64,000 nucleotides of DNA, from contig CANNZV010001162.1 in assembly GCA_947561585.1 (NCBI GenBank), positions 116,861 to 180,860 on the forward strand, in the 5' to 3' direction. Under the pieces are notes generated by a model, which had not been told where the DNA came from, made no database searches, and saw only the letters and a list, made by a program, of their open reading frames with translations. Both the position numbers and the translations under genes were made by a program. Numbering within the stretch: the first letter of the stretch is position 1; each line of letters starts with the position of its first letter. The DNA comes from Caprella mutica. Taxonomy: Eukaryota; Arthropoda; Malacostraca; Amphipoda; Caprellidae. This document shows, piece after piece, positions 35,979-46,610 of this stretch.

Positions 35979-37580
35979 TATGCCATTATTTGAGGAGGAA
36001 ATGAGTAGTTCTGATTTTGAAGCTGATCAACTGACTAGTTTCGGTATCAATAACGGACGTGCTCCTGTAGTCATTGATGACGTTTCAGAAGAAACGAGAA
36101 CAAGGTGGAGGGAGAAGCTTTCCAAATTGGATACTAATTCACCCGACTTTAGTAATGGGTGCATTATATGTTACGAGAAATATACTTCTGATAATAACTT
36201 CGTACTATTCCTGGGATGTGCGCACCATTTCTGCGAGCCCTGTTCGGAAAAATGGTTTGAATCAGAAGTTAACGCTTGGTAAGTTTTCCAATTTCACAAC
36301 TAGGTAAAATTAGTTTAAAAAAATCTCTAAATTTTGTAAGATTTATTTTGAAAATTTTATATTGTGAAAAAGTGCATTCAATTTGGATTTAAGTGCACAT
36401 TCTATCCATAATAAACAGTGCCATTATCTTATAAAGCCAAATTATTTGGATAATAAATATTGAGGAATTCGGTTGGAGGATTGTGGATACTTCTATAATT
36501 TTACCACCAGTGCCTGCTTTGTAGCCAATTCATTTCCTTCATAAACTAAGAAAATATTTAGTAGCACAGACATTTTTTTGTGGCACTCGAAAAGAAAATT
36601 CTGCCGACTCCTTATTTTGAATGTTCTTTTGTGACCATTTGAGAGCCAATTACATGCCAATAGTTGGCTCCTTATAGTACTGATAAGGATTCAATAATGT
36701 TCAAAGGTAAGCTAGTTGGAGTTGCTGGCGATAAGATGTTTTACTTATACTTAGGTAAATTAAAGGAATTCTGCTTGTACTGCACAGAACCAAATTCATT
36801 AATAAGTGTCAATTAATATATTAACATCATTTAACATGAAATCTTAGATCAAATTACCGTTTGAGGCGGTGGTTCAATAATTTTGTTTATTCTTCTGAAG
36901 TTGTGTATGATAATTTCTTAATAAGTTAACCAAACTTTTGAATTATAATTAATTTCCATTTTATTTCAAGGCATTCCTGTCCCAAGTGTCGAACAAAAAT
37001 TACAGAAGCTGTGAGAGGATCGAGCATTCAGAATATTCTAAGTGATGGGGAGGTTCGAGGACTCCCTGATGGGGAGAACCAAGGACAACCTGATGGGGAG
37101 AATCAAGGACAACCTGATGGGGAGAATCAAGGACAACCTGATGGGGAGAATCGAGGACTACCTGATGGGGAGAATCGAGGACTACCTGATGGGGAGAATC
37201 AAGGACTACCTGATGGGGAGAATCAAGGACTACCAGATTGGGAGAATCAAGGACTACCAGATTGGGAGACTGAAGGACTACCAGATTGGGAGACTGAAGG
37301 ACTACCAGATTGGGAGACTGAAGGACTACCAGATTGGGAGACTGAAGGACTACCAGATTGGGAGACTGAAGGACTACCAGATTGGGAGACTGAAGGACTA
37401 CCAGATTGGGAGACTGAAGGACTAGCAGATTGGGAGACTGAAGGACTAGCAGATTGGGAGACTGAAGGACTAGCAGATTGGGAGACTGAAGGACTAGCAG
37501 ATTGGGAGACTGAAGGACTAGCAGATTGGGAGACTGAAGGACTAGCAGATTGGGAGACTGATGGACTAGCAGATGGGTAG
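35979..37580 (+). CDS. RING-finger protein with C-terminal octapeptide repeats (locus 2)
   Basis: Likely E3 ubiquitin-ligase-type protein of unknown target. The exon at 35979-36278 follows TTGTTTTCAG. It encodes MPLFEEEMSSSDFEADQL, a charged stretch, then GCIICYEKYT and GCAHHFCEPCSEKW. Donor GTAAGT at 36279 and acceptor TTTCAAG at 36970 restore a TGG codon and give HSCPKCRTKITE. Together they form C-x2-C-x15-C-x-H-x2-C-x2-C-x14-C-x2-C, a complete C3HC4 RING. Then come 22 octapeptides (DGENQGQP, DGENRGLP, DWETEGLP, DWETEGLA) and a TAG at 37578. The ATG at 35980 can be the start. Alternatively, an upstream exon in the phase seen at locus 1 would join in frame. The frame after the TAG still resembles the C-terminus of locus 1, so this protein is probably truncated. 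Confidence 0.75.
37040..37577 (+). repeat. 24-bp coding minisatellite (22 octapeptides)
   Basis: Tandem 24-bp units such as GATGGGGAGAATCAAGGAC followed by the next five bases. They run in ordered variant blocks: DGENQGQP, then DGENRGLP, DGENQGLP, DWETEGLP and DWETEGLA. Confidence 0.93.
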
Positions 37581-37599
37581 AATATATGACTACCTCATC

Positions 37600-37710
37600 G
37601 TGAAAGAATTATGGAAAAAGTTTTATGGAAATTATGGAAAAAGTTTTATGGAAATTATGGAAAAAGTTTTATGGAAATTATGGAAAAAGTTTTATGGAAA
37701 TTATGGAAAA
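37600..37710 (+). repeat. 23-bp short tandem repeat after the locus 2 stop
   Basis: About four copies of TTATGGAAAAAGTTTTATGG plus AAA. The first copy corresponds to the ELWKKF / RERIMEK segment of the locus 1 C-terminus. Confidence 0.85.
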
Positions 37711-37960
37711 GTGATGACACGGACACTGATTTGTAATTCCTACGAAACTATAAATGGAATTTTAATAATCATAGTGGTGAAGGAACTCTGTTACTTCTTT
37801 TAAGATCAACGTATAGTCGAATACCTAATGTATAGTTTTACCCATCCATAAAATATAATGTAATGTAAAAAAGGTACTGTATTTTGTAAATATATAAGTA
37901 GATAGATATTCTACCTCCGATAGTATATAGGAGCTTGATGAATTGAAATATTTTTCTTTC

Positions 37961-37966
37961 AATAAA
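37961..37966 (+). terminator. Poly(A) signal of locus 2
   Basis: AATAAA in CTTTCAATAAATCC, preceded by a block (CATAAAATATAATGT) shared with the locus 1 3' UTR. Confidence 0.7.
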
Positions 37967-37989
37967 TCCTTATCCTTAACCCATTCTTT

Positions 37990-38318
37990 TTTTTCAATAA
38001 TCCATCTAATTTTTAAAATATTTTATTATGAATTGTGAATGAGAAAATTTTTATGGGTTAGAGACTGCACTGGAGTTGAGAGTGCACTTATTAATTATAT
38101 AATATAATATAATAACAATAGAAAGGATGCAGAATATTGTACGGCAAATTGCGGAATTGTGCACGGTTTTGGGGTTTGGGAGAGACTTGTCCAAATTTGT
38201 GGTAATCTTGAACCAAATGAGACAAAATGCCATATGGGGGGGGGGGGGTTATAATGAGGGGTTAGGGATGGGGTGGGTACGATAAAAGGGGGCTAATTGA
38301 GTGTTGTTACATCATTAT
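37990..38318. other. Spacer with poly-G tract
   Basis: AT-rich, with an uninterrupted G run near 38237-38247. No gene seen. Confidence 0.5.
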
Positions 38319-38357
38319 TAGGGCTGTGACACGGCTCATTTTGCATATGGTCGTAAG
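38319..38357 (+). mobile_element. End of a second hAT element
   Basis: TAGGGCTGTGACACGGC starts here and continues, after the nested element, at 39710 onward (GCATATGC repeats). The far end was not found. Confidence 0.5.
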
Positions 38358-39701
38358 TAGGGATGTGACATTGTGCATATTGCATATATGCAGTCCCCTG
38401 CATATATTCCAAGTGCATATAATATGCACGTGTGGCATATTTGCTAACCGAGAAATATGCACTTCTTGGTCAATTTTTAACATGTAAATGTCTAATCTAA
38501 GTCGTTTTCTTCTGGACGCCTGCACAGAAAACGATTTTAACCGTGGACCCAAGTAAATTTGATGAAACTAATTATTCATATTTAAAATATTTGTAGGTGG
38601 AATATTGAAACTACAAATGTATTAATAAATAATATGAAACTTGATATTTAGTAAATACTAGTAGTAATTGTTAAATAAATGAATAAGTATAATCATTTTA
38701 GAGAGTTGTAGTACTCAAAAAATATTAAAACGTATAACACCTATATATGTATTTAATTCATTTAAGTAAATAAACACGAAGCGATTTAAATTTACCATTC
38801 AATAACTTTGTGTCGCTGCTTATAGTTGTGGATCCTTTAAGTTTAAATGGAACCGCTGGTCTAACAAGATGGTTTATGATTTTCGAGTCATGACTAAAGT
38901 AATGAATGGAATGTGATATTTGAATGTTGGATAGTTTAGAAGACTTAATTTAGCTGAAAGAAACATTTGCTCCTTTTGTTTCTTGTGATGTAGAACAGGT
39001 GTTTTCCCAAGTCAAAAATACATTAGCAAGATAATAGAAGGAGATTCACGGTTGGAAACCTGAAATACCATTTAATAATAAAAGTCCAATTCCACTGTTT
39101 GAAATTGAATGTGTATGTTTGAAATTGACTTACTATTGAAAAAAGACTAAATTTGAAACAGCTTTGTTATATTTTCTTCTCAAACGTTAAACATTCCACA
39201 GTAAAAATAAAAACTTGAGATTACACCTTCGATTTATTGTAAGTTCCATTCAAACCACCAAAGTACAGCTACATTTAAAACATACCAATATACAGATAAC
39301 CTTTATTTTAAATTCCGTAATTACCTTTGGGCATGTAATATCCACACTATATTGAATAATTTCTGGCAAATAATATGCATATTTCCAATATGCATTTTGG
39401 TTCTGCATATATGCACATTGACTTTTTGCATATATATTCATATTTCCAATATGCATTTTGGTTCTGCATATATGCACATTGACTTTTTGCATATATATTC
39501 ATATTTCCAATATGCATTTTGGTTCTGCATATATGCACATTGACTTTTTGCATATATATTCATATTTCCAATATGCATTTTGGTTCTGCATATATGCACA
39601 CATTGACTTTTTGCATATTATATGCAGAAATAGGCATATAATATGCTGCATATCGCGTCAAAAATTATGCATATTTTATGCTGCATATTGTCACATCTCT
39701 A
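38358..39701 (+). mobile_element. hAT element with 8-bp TSD and transposase remnant
   Basis: Ends TAGGGATGTGACATTGTGC and GTCACATCTCTA, with GTCGTAAG duplicated on both sides (38350-38357, 39702-39709). At about 38960-39020 the plus strand reads DVEQVFSQVKNTLAR before stops. This is the shape of the C-terminal hAT dimerisation motif (normally VER.FS..K). The rest is too decayed to read. Confidence 0.82.
39360..39605. repeat. 61-bp tandem repeat inside the hAT element
   Basis: Four nearly identical copies of a 61-bp unit containing CATATTTCCAATATGCATTT and TGCACATTGACTTTTTGC. The small frames on both strands are by-products of the repeat. Confidence 0.9.
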
Positions 39702-39724
39702 GTCGTAAGAATTAGCTTATATTT

Positions 39725-39850
39725 TTTTGAAGCATATGCATTTTGTAAGGGCTTTAAGCAAAATCATTTGAGCATATGCTTTTTATTAGAGCTTTAAGCA
39801 AAATCATTTGAGCATATGCTTTTTGTTTGGGCTTAAGCAAAATGTTTCGA
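39725..39850. repeat. ~46-bp tandem repeat
   Basis: Three copies of a unit with GAGCATATGCTTTTT and GCTTTAAGCAAAAT, presumably part of the outer hAT element. Confidence 0.8.
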
Positions 39851-39854
39851 GCAG

Positions 39855-41880
39855 TTTCTCTTCTTTTTCGAAGTCCTTTGTGTGTATAGTCTTCATTTAT
39901 AATTCATTCAATATATTGGCCAAAATGTGTAAGTTATTAAAATTTGTGTTTTTAAAATGATAGTAATTTATCCTACGTCTTAATTTAATGACAACAATCA
40001 GTAAGTTGCTGACAAGCGTTTTTCTCTATTTTCAGCAACATATAAATAAGTTATTACCTATACGGCTATACCGATACTTTCTACCTTTCAAGAAAGTTAT
40101 TTAATTGAAATTTTTTTAGTCTAATGAATAAAAGAAAGCTATGACTAAGTTGCAGCTTTATCTATTTAGCTTAGTTTGTAAATGCAGTAATTTAATAGAT
40201 TTTTATATCATCAAGTGAAATGATTCTTTTCTGTTTAAAATTTGTATATATTAAATGCATGCACGACCAATTTACAAGCAGTGATATCGTGAACTAAAAA
40301 TATCTGAAGTGATCATTATTTTTCTTGATAAATGCCGCATCGCCAACGTTGACAATAAAATAAGTTAAAAAGTTCTATGAGATGAACAAAAGGAAAGTTT
40401 CTCCAAGAACAGAACTAGTGGAGCTACCTACTGCAGTTTTGGTGCTTAATTTGTGACATCGGAGTGAAACTCGAATTCATGACAACTGTCGACTAAGGCT
40501 TTAAACTTGAAGTTCTATCTCTATCATACAATATTAGTTTTTTACTCTAAAAATAAGATAAACAAAGGATCAATAATAGAAAAGGGATAATTATTTTATA
40601 TTTATATATTTATAAAAACAGTGTTTTACAAAAGTTAAAAATAACAATTAAATTAAGTAAAAATTTAAAACTAATGCACGAATTTGCATGTTATTTCTAA
40701 AGTAAAAACTACACGATACAATTTTTACTAAAAAAGGATTTCTGATTAGTACTAGTTTACTTGAAGTATCAATCTCAGAACAATTTTCAAAAGCTTAGGG
40801 TTATATGAATAACATGAACCTACATTATACAATTAATTCTATATTTACCTACAATTAAGCTTTTCCAAACGCATAGCAATAAATAAAACTACACAAATTA
40901 GTTCGGTATTTCATGCACTTCGTTTTCACAGAGAATGTCGTTGAAAATCTAAAAGTAATAAGCTTGAATAATTTGAGATCGCAGGGAATGAGACCAGATG
41001 TCCTGGGAATGATGAGAACTCCACTGATAGTGATTAGCAGGATACAATAACATAGGGTATGGTAATCAGCTGATAGAATCTATAGTTTGACGTGACCACC
41101 GGATGACTGGAAATGGCGACTCTGACCACACTTTGAAACATGGGAAAACCTACTTAAACTTAGCACTTCTAAATTTAATTTTTTTCTGATCAATTACTAA
41201 CTAGGCATTGGTTAAATTGTATTCCATTATTTTTTTCCTTATTTGTTATTCATAGGAACTACAATTTATAGCAGTTGACTAGCACTACTTTACGCTCCTA
41301 GGTAGCATATTTTCAAGACCCTATTTTTTATAGATAAGTTAAAGAAATTAACAATAAAAACACACCTGAATTATATCTATATATTCAACTTTGAAGTTCA
41401 ATCGCCATTTTCGCTTTTCTTCAAACTTCTCGATATTAACATGCAAATACGAGGAATTATGGGCAGCTCGGTCACAAACAAGGAATGTGATGTTGTGTCG
41501 TCTGCTAGGTACTATACCCGATTAAGTTCCTGTACAGTGGTGATTAGTACTGTCCTGGTGAGAACTGCAGTAGTGCGAAGTTATTTGAATCTGAAAATAA
41601 TTACAAACAAATTGATTAAATACTCTCTGATATGGACTTAAAATTACGCTACAAACAATTGTTAACAAGATAAAACAAATTGAATAGATTTTATTTTAAT
41701 CTCATACAATAATAAAATAATATGATAATTTCCAAGTAATTTTTATATTTTGGGGTAACTGTTCCACAAGGATAAAATTGCACCAAATTTTTTGATAAAA
41801 TTTATAATAAACATTTGCTTCAAACCTACAGTAAATTACTATTTGTCAGCATCGTACGATCAGATGCGTGAATGTCCTTG
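39855..41880. other. AT-rich DNA, no gene recognised
   Basis: No repeat, splice-supported exon or known motif found. The 66-codon frame at 41441 has no recognisable domain. Confidence 0.5.
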
Positions 41881-42807
41881 TAACCTGGTTAAAGGAAATC
41901 CAATACTACCAAATTAGAAGATTTGGTGCCGTCTTGCTGAAATGTCCATAGAGTGTCATTACCGAAGTGATCCTTAGCTGACTCCAACATTGGCGTCAAA
42001 ATATTCTCAATATAACATTTAGCATTGATTTTGGCGCCTTGTTCCACAAAAATTAAATGAGATCTCAAGTTTCTGAAACGGCGGCCCAGACCATTACTGA
42101 AGCAGGTTACATGGTTCTGTGGACAGTTTTTTGGTTGTATGGGATGTCTTTTGCACTTTTACCAATTATTCTGTCATTCCTCCGGTTGTGAGCCATTTCC
42201 ACTGTGAAAATTTTTTCGTCAGACCAAACAATTTCACCAGCCGTGCTAGTCTTCAATTATTCTCTCCGAAGTGCTTTGCTTCTCTCCAATCTCTTTTTCT
42301 TTACAGCTTCTGACAAGAGTCTGTCTCTTTTGGAGGGTGAAAGAGGACATCTTTAGGTCTTCTTTGACAACTCTTCTCATTGTTCTGGGTTTCACATTAG
42401 CTGTTTTGGCTAACAATCGTATTGACCTTTTCAGGTTCCTCCTGATCTTCTCTCGGGCACATTTTATCAGTTGTTTGGTGCGTTGTGAGCGTGGTCTACC
42501 ACTTCTTGGACGATCAGTCAAGTCTCCTCTCTCATTAAAACGATTCACACACTTCCAAACAGTCGATCTCGCTATTGAGAGAGTCTTTGAAATGACGGAA
42601 TCTGACTTCCCGGCAAGGTGTAGAGCAATAATGGCTTCTCTTTTGTCTGACATTTTTGAATTGACTAAATTTTTGTAAAAAATAACACTGCCACGTCATA
42701 ATGTAGTGTCTCTACTATAGTTCAAACCCTATCACCTACTTAGGAACTTATTTTTAAGAATTATGTTAATGTTTGAAAAATTGCTTCCAAACTTACGCCT
42801 CACCCTG
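41881..42807 (-). pseudogene. Tc1/mariner transposase relic
   Basis: From ATG at 42653 (minus), MSDKREAIIALHLAGKSD and ARSTVWKCVNRFNERGD, followed by GRPRSQRT, form the usual two helix-turn-helix domains with the GRPR-type linker. A shift occurs near 42246. Catalytic blocks then follow: EIVWSDEKIFTVE (first Asp), SVMVWAAVSE, and TLWTFQQDG (second Asp). The third catalytic block is missing. The right terminus reads CAGGGTGAGGCGTAAGTTTG on the minus strand next to TA at 42808-42809. The left terminus is not found, so the element is 3' truncated. The plus-strand 135-codon frame is antisense. Confidence 0.88.
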
Positions 42808-42809
42808 TA

Positions 42810-43773
42810 GATTCTTTGCTACACAGAAAGAAAGAACATTCTAAAGAGTTATCCACACAAAATAAAAATGATAAGCTAAAATTTACGGGAAAAAGAAATT
42901 AGGTGAATATACGTAATTATATTTACCGTTTAACACTAACCTTGAGCATCCAGCTGTTCAGAAAATTATTCGTAGGGTTTTCCCTCTTTTCATAGTGCTA
43001 TAATATTTAATATCTATATAGTGAGACTAAAACCTGAAAAAGATTATTAAATTTAAAGGTATTTATAAATACAGGAATAACAGATTAAGCAAAAGTATAT
43101 ACTACAGTCTACATTATAGAAGTATTGACGTAAAACGGTGGCTATTTACGAATGTAAGAATCATATACATAAAACAATTAATAAAGCATATACCTAAACT
43201 CTTAGGAGTCTAGAGGCTAAAATAAAAAATAAAATGTTGTTAAAAGCTACAGCTCTAGGTTTTTTTTTTCTATTCTATGTCTACAAATCGTATTCAAAGC
43301 AATTTAGGCACAATAATATAGAGTATAATTCCGTAGTTTTTTTTAAATTAAATAGTTTAATTGCTACTGTGCGGGCACTGCTTTATGACTCTAGTACAGA
43401 AGTGTATGAAATCTAATTTAGCTATTTCGTAAACCGTTCCAAATACCTATAAAAATGGTACCACTAACTAAAGAAAAATGTTCTAAAAAAAATTCTGAAG
43501 TTCGGCATTATTTCAAAGTCCAAAAGTAAAGATACAAAAGTTTTTAAAGCACACATTTTGGTAATAAATTTCAAATTTCATCAGGAATTTCAAGAAAATC
43601 TGTGAAATATTAATAAATTTGTAATTCGAAATGATCTCAATAACAAAAACACTTGATATTGAGCTGGACTTCGTCTCAGCTATCAACAAAAAGCAAAAAA
43701 TCAACTTGTAAAAATACTTAAAGAGTTCATATCCAAGAAGAAAAAAACTATCTCTGAAATCTAAAAAAAAAAC
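42810..43773. other. AT-rich spacer
   Basis: Nothing recognised. Confidence 0.5.
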
Positions 43774-43775
43774 TA

Positions 43776-43962
43776 GGGTCACGCCGGTAAATTGCGGCCC
43801 TTTAATTTTTAATTGCGACCTTCTCAAGAGAGTCTCTAAAACAATCTGAACCGAAATTACATTAAAATGTTGCATAGCTATCAAAATCAGCGCAGTGCAT
43901 GCTATAATTTATTACTTTATGTTTTTAACGAGTGTTTTGAAGATATGACGTTTCTGATCTTA
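43776..43962 (+). mobile_element. Left half of a MITE split by the Harbinger insertion
   Basis: GGGTCACGCCGGTAAATTGC through GATATGACGTTTCTGATCTTA matches 34304-34500 and stops exactly at the TTA that borders the Harbinger end. The other half is at 62926-62972. Confidence 0.88.
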
Positions 43963-44244
43963 AGCGGCCAATACACGATCAATAATATTGCACAATTCCG
44001 TTGACAGTCGTGACCGGACAATTGCCACCCGCGGACAATTGCCACCCGCGGACAATTGCCACCCGCGGACAATTGACACCCCCGGACAGTTGCCACCCGG
44101 ACAATTGCCACCTCCGGACAATTGCCACCCAAATATTTATTATCAGGCCACTTAACTTTAAAAATGGAGATGAAATATGTAAGTTATTTTTGTACGATTA
44201 ATTATTATTTGTATACATTATAAGATAAGAAAATTCATTACACA

Positions 44245-44420
44245 TTTAATATTTTCCTTTTTAAGTGACTGCATTCGCAGAGTAGCTTTTCTGCATCCAT
44301 GAGCATTGTCACCCACGGTGGTAGATGACTTGGTTCATGGAGCCACTTTCCTTTCTGACCTCTTCTTCAAGTCCCTTGTATCTAATTTCCTTTTGATGTC
44401 AGTGATATAGTCATTAGTAA
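44245..44420 (-). other. Conserved core with open frame, foldback element 4
   Basis: The minus strand encodes KWLHEPSHLPPWVTML and MDAEKLLCECSHLKRK without a stop, nearly the same peptide as at 19700-19900. Agreement between two unrelated insertions indicates a once-coding segment. Confidence 0.6.
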
Positions 44421-44578
44421 ACCAAATTTCTGGATCTGACGATATTCCAGTAATAGAATTAAAATATCTCGCCCGGAATAGGTCTTTATTTATAATTATT
44501 TGCTAAAGGAAAAACAATAGGTATTTATGTTACTACCCAGTAATATAATTTACAAGTTAAGAATCCTGACAATATAAT

Positions 44579-44695
44579 TAGGGCTGTGACAATATGTTTT
44601 TAAAATCCTAATTCCTGAAAATGTTATAGACAAAGGGAATTAAACAGTTTTGAATTGTTCTAAAGAAGTGGTAAAAAGTATTCAATAACATAAGA
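44579..44695 (+). mobile_element. Truncated hAT MITE
   Basis: TAGGGCTGTGACAATATG followed by CCTGAAAATGTTATAGAC and GAATTGTTCTAAAG blocks shared with 61876-62172. The right half is missing. Confidence 0.7.
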
Positions 44696-45423
44696 TTTAA
44701 AAAGCACATTCAGAAACCGAATAATATTTTTTTTATCTTACATTGTATATAATTAATAATTAATCGTACAACAATAATATACATATTTTATCACCATTTT
44801 TAAAGTTAAGTGGCCTGATATTAATTATTTGGGTGGCAATTGTCCGGGTGGCAACTGTCCGGGGGTGGCTGTTATCCGCGGGTGGCAATTGTCCGCGGGT
44901 GGCAATTGTCTTAGCACCGTTGACAGTACCCTGTATTGACAATTAAATTGACCGTGTATGTGCAATATTGATGATTTGCTCAATTTTATTGTGTTAATGC
45001 GCCCATAATCGGTCAATTCTATTGCGCGTAATTTAATTGACAATACTCTGAATTGAAATTAAATTGACCGTGTGTGGGCAATATAATTGACTTGCACAAT
45101 TGTATTGAAAAATCAGTTTCTGTTCGATATTTTATTGTGCAAGTCTGCATGATTGCACAATTGATAAACTGTCACAACTTCATATGGAATATGTTTTATA
45201 GATTATGATAGATAAACAATAATTAGTTAATGATATGAATTATTTACGAACAAATTGGGTTTTTATAGTTAACAAAACCTTAGCATCCTTCGCCAGATGG
45301 CGCTGTTCATATTATTTTTCCGATAGATAACCTTGAATCTAAATACATGTTTCGAAAATGACTGAATACCTCCGTGAATAAGCAATAAATAATTGAATTT
45401 AAGATCTATATACACTGCGTTTA

Positions 45424-45870
45424 GGTCATAAGCCCCCCGGTCATGGAACCCCCCGGCCGTGAGCCTCCCCGGTCACGAGCGCCCCCGGTCACGAGCGCCC
45501 CCGGTCACGAGCTTCCCCTGTATTTTAATCCTTATTTACCTATATTATTTAATCCTTATTGACACTTTTGTAGTTCAGTACTGATTAAACATAAAAAATA
45601 TGTATATATTTTAACCCCCCTATAAGATCATTAAACAATCATGAAGTGTGCAGTACAAGAAACTAGCAGATACACCAAACTACATTAAATTATGAAATCT
45701 CAGTTATTTTTATCTAAGTAGCTCTTCATTTGTTTAACTTGGTAAATAAGGATTAAAAAACAAGGAGGGGGGGGGGGTGGACTCGTGACCAGGGGGGCTT
45801 CTGTCCCAGGAGGGCTCATGACTAAAGGGGAGGGCGGCGGCTTGTGACCGCGGGGGCTCATAACCGTACC
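45424..45870. mobile_element. GC-rich foldback element with CGGTCACGAGCGCCCC arms
   Basis: The left arm to 45517 and the inverted right arm 45757-45870 are units of about 16 bp rich in C (left) and G (right). The inner loop also pairs (TTTAATCCTTATTTACC and its reverse complement). Ends GGTCATAAG and CTCATAACC. No sure target duplication. Confidence 0.75.
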
Positions 45871-46370
45871 CCCATATACGCTATACTACAGGTAAAGCAC
45901 AACAAAATAAAGAAAAAGTTCATTCTACCGTACATGAAGCTCTCTACAACGACCTCTTTATATTATATAATTTAACAAATATTTTGTTCATGTACCAAGT
46001 ATCTAGTCATATATTGATTTTATTCAGAGGTACTTATTACAATTTACAATCAACACTTAATGTATTTTCTTTTCGAATTTGCATTAGCTATTTTGATTTT
46101 GTTACCCTTTTCCGTTACATTTTTTTTTTATTAAAAAAGTTCAATAGAAATTATAAAAAGGAGTAACTATTCTATATTATATTTAACTTTATTTATTCAT
46201 ATCAAACAAAAAATAAGAATCAGGAAATGAAATAATATAATTTTATACTGTTTTCAGTTTAATAAACGATTATAAATTATGTTATGTGTATTATTTTCCT
46301 TGTAGGTAGCCTACATAGATATCTAATTTAAGGTAAAAAATAATACCCTTTTTTATCATATTTCATAGTA
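45871..46370. other. AT-rich spacer within the Harbinger element
   Basis: No gene or repeat recognised. The 60-codon frame at 45984 shows no motif. Confidence 0.45.
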
Positions 46371-46608
46371 CAGTAAAGCTCCTGAGAAATGAAGTTTTTA
46401 GTTATGAAGCACTCGAGTAATGAAGTACCTGAATTATGAAATGCTCCTGAGTTATGAAGTATTTTCTATGTGTATGTTATGGTAAACGATATTCGTCATG
46501 AATTTCGTGCTAGTTATCCCTCAAAAACCATAGTTTTCTCGAAGATTTCGAAAACTACAAGCGTAATTAACCAAGTAACCAATACTTCATAACTCAGGGG
46601 TTTCACTG
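46371..46608. mobile_element. Short pogo/Tigger-like element, copy C
   Basis: 238 bp; CAGTAAAGCTCCTGAGAAAT to CTCAGGGGTTTCACTG, with TA at 46369-46370 and 46609-46610. An internally deleted relative of copies A and B, without the 18-bp array. Confidence 0.9.
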
Positions 46609-46610
46609 TA

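Larger units (their letters stand above)
44009..44918. mobile_element. Foldback element with GGACAATTGCCACCCGC arms
   Basis: Left end CGTGACCGGACAATTGCC, about seven 17-bp units. The right arm (44829-44912) is inverted and ends GTCTTAGCACC. GTTGACAGT is duplicated on both sides (44000-44008, 44919-44927), a perfect 9-bp TSD. The core at 44245-44420 matches the element at 19471. It also contains a hAT fragment at 44579-44695. Confidence 0.9.

Noticed and set aside
35980..36282. RING exon read as a complete 100-codon gene ending at TAA
   Set aside because: The stop is part of the splice donor GTAAGT. Splicing to 36971 supplies the missing last RING cysteines.
39250..39715. Small frames over the 61-bp repeat
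   Set aside because: Repeat translations within a hAT element, open on both strands.
42271..42678. Plus-strand 135-codon frame
   Set aside because: Antisense to the recognisable Tc1/mariner transposase frame.
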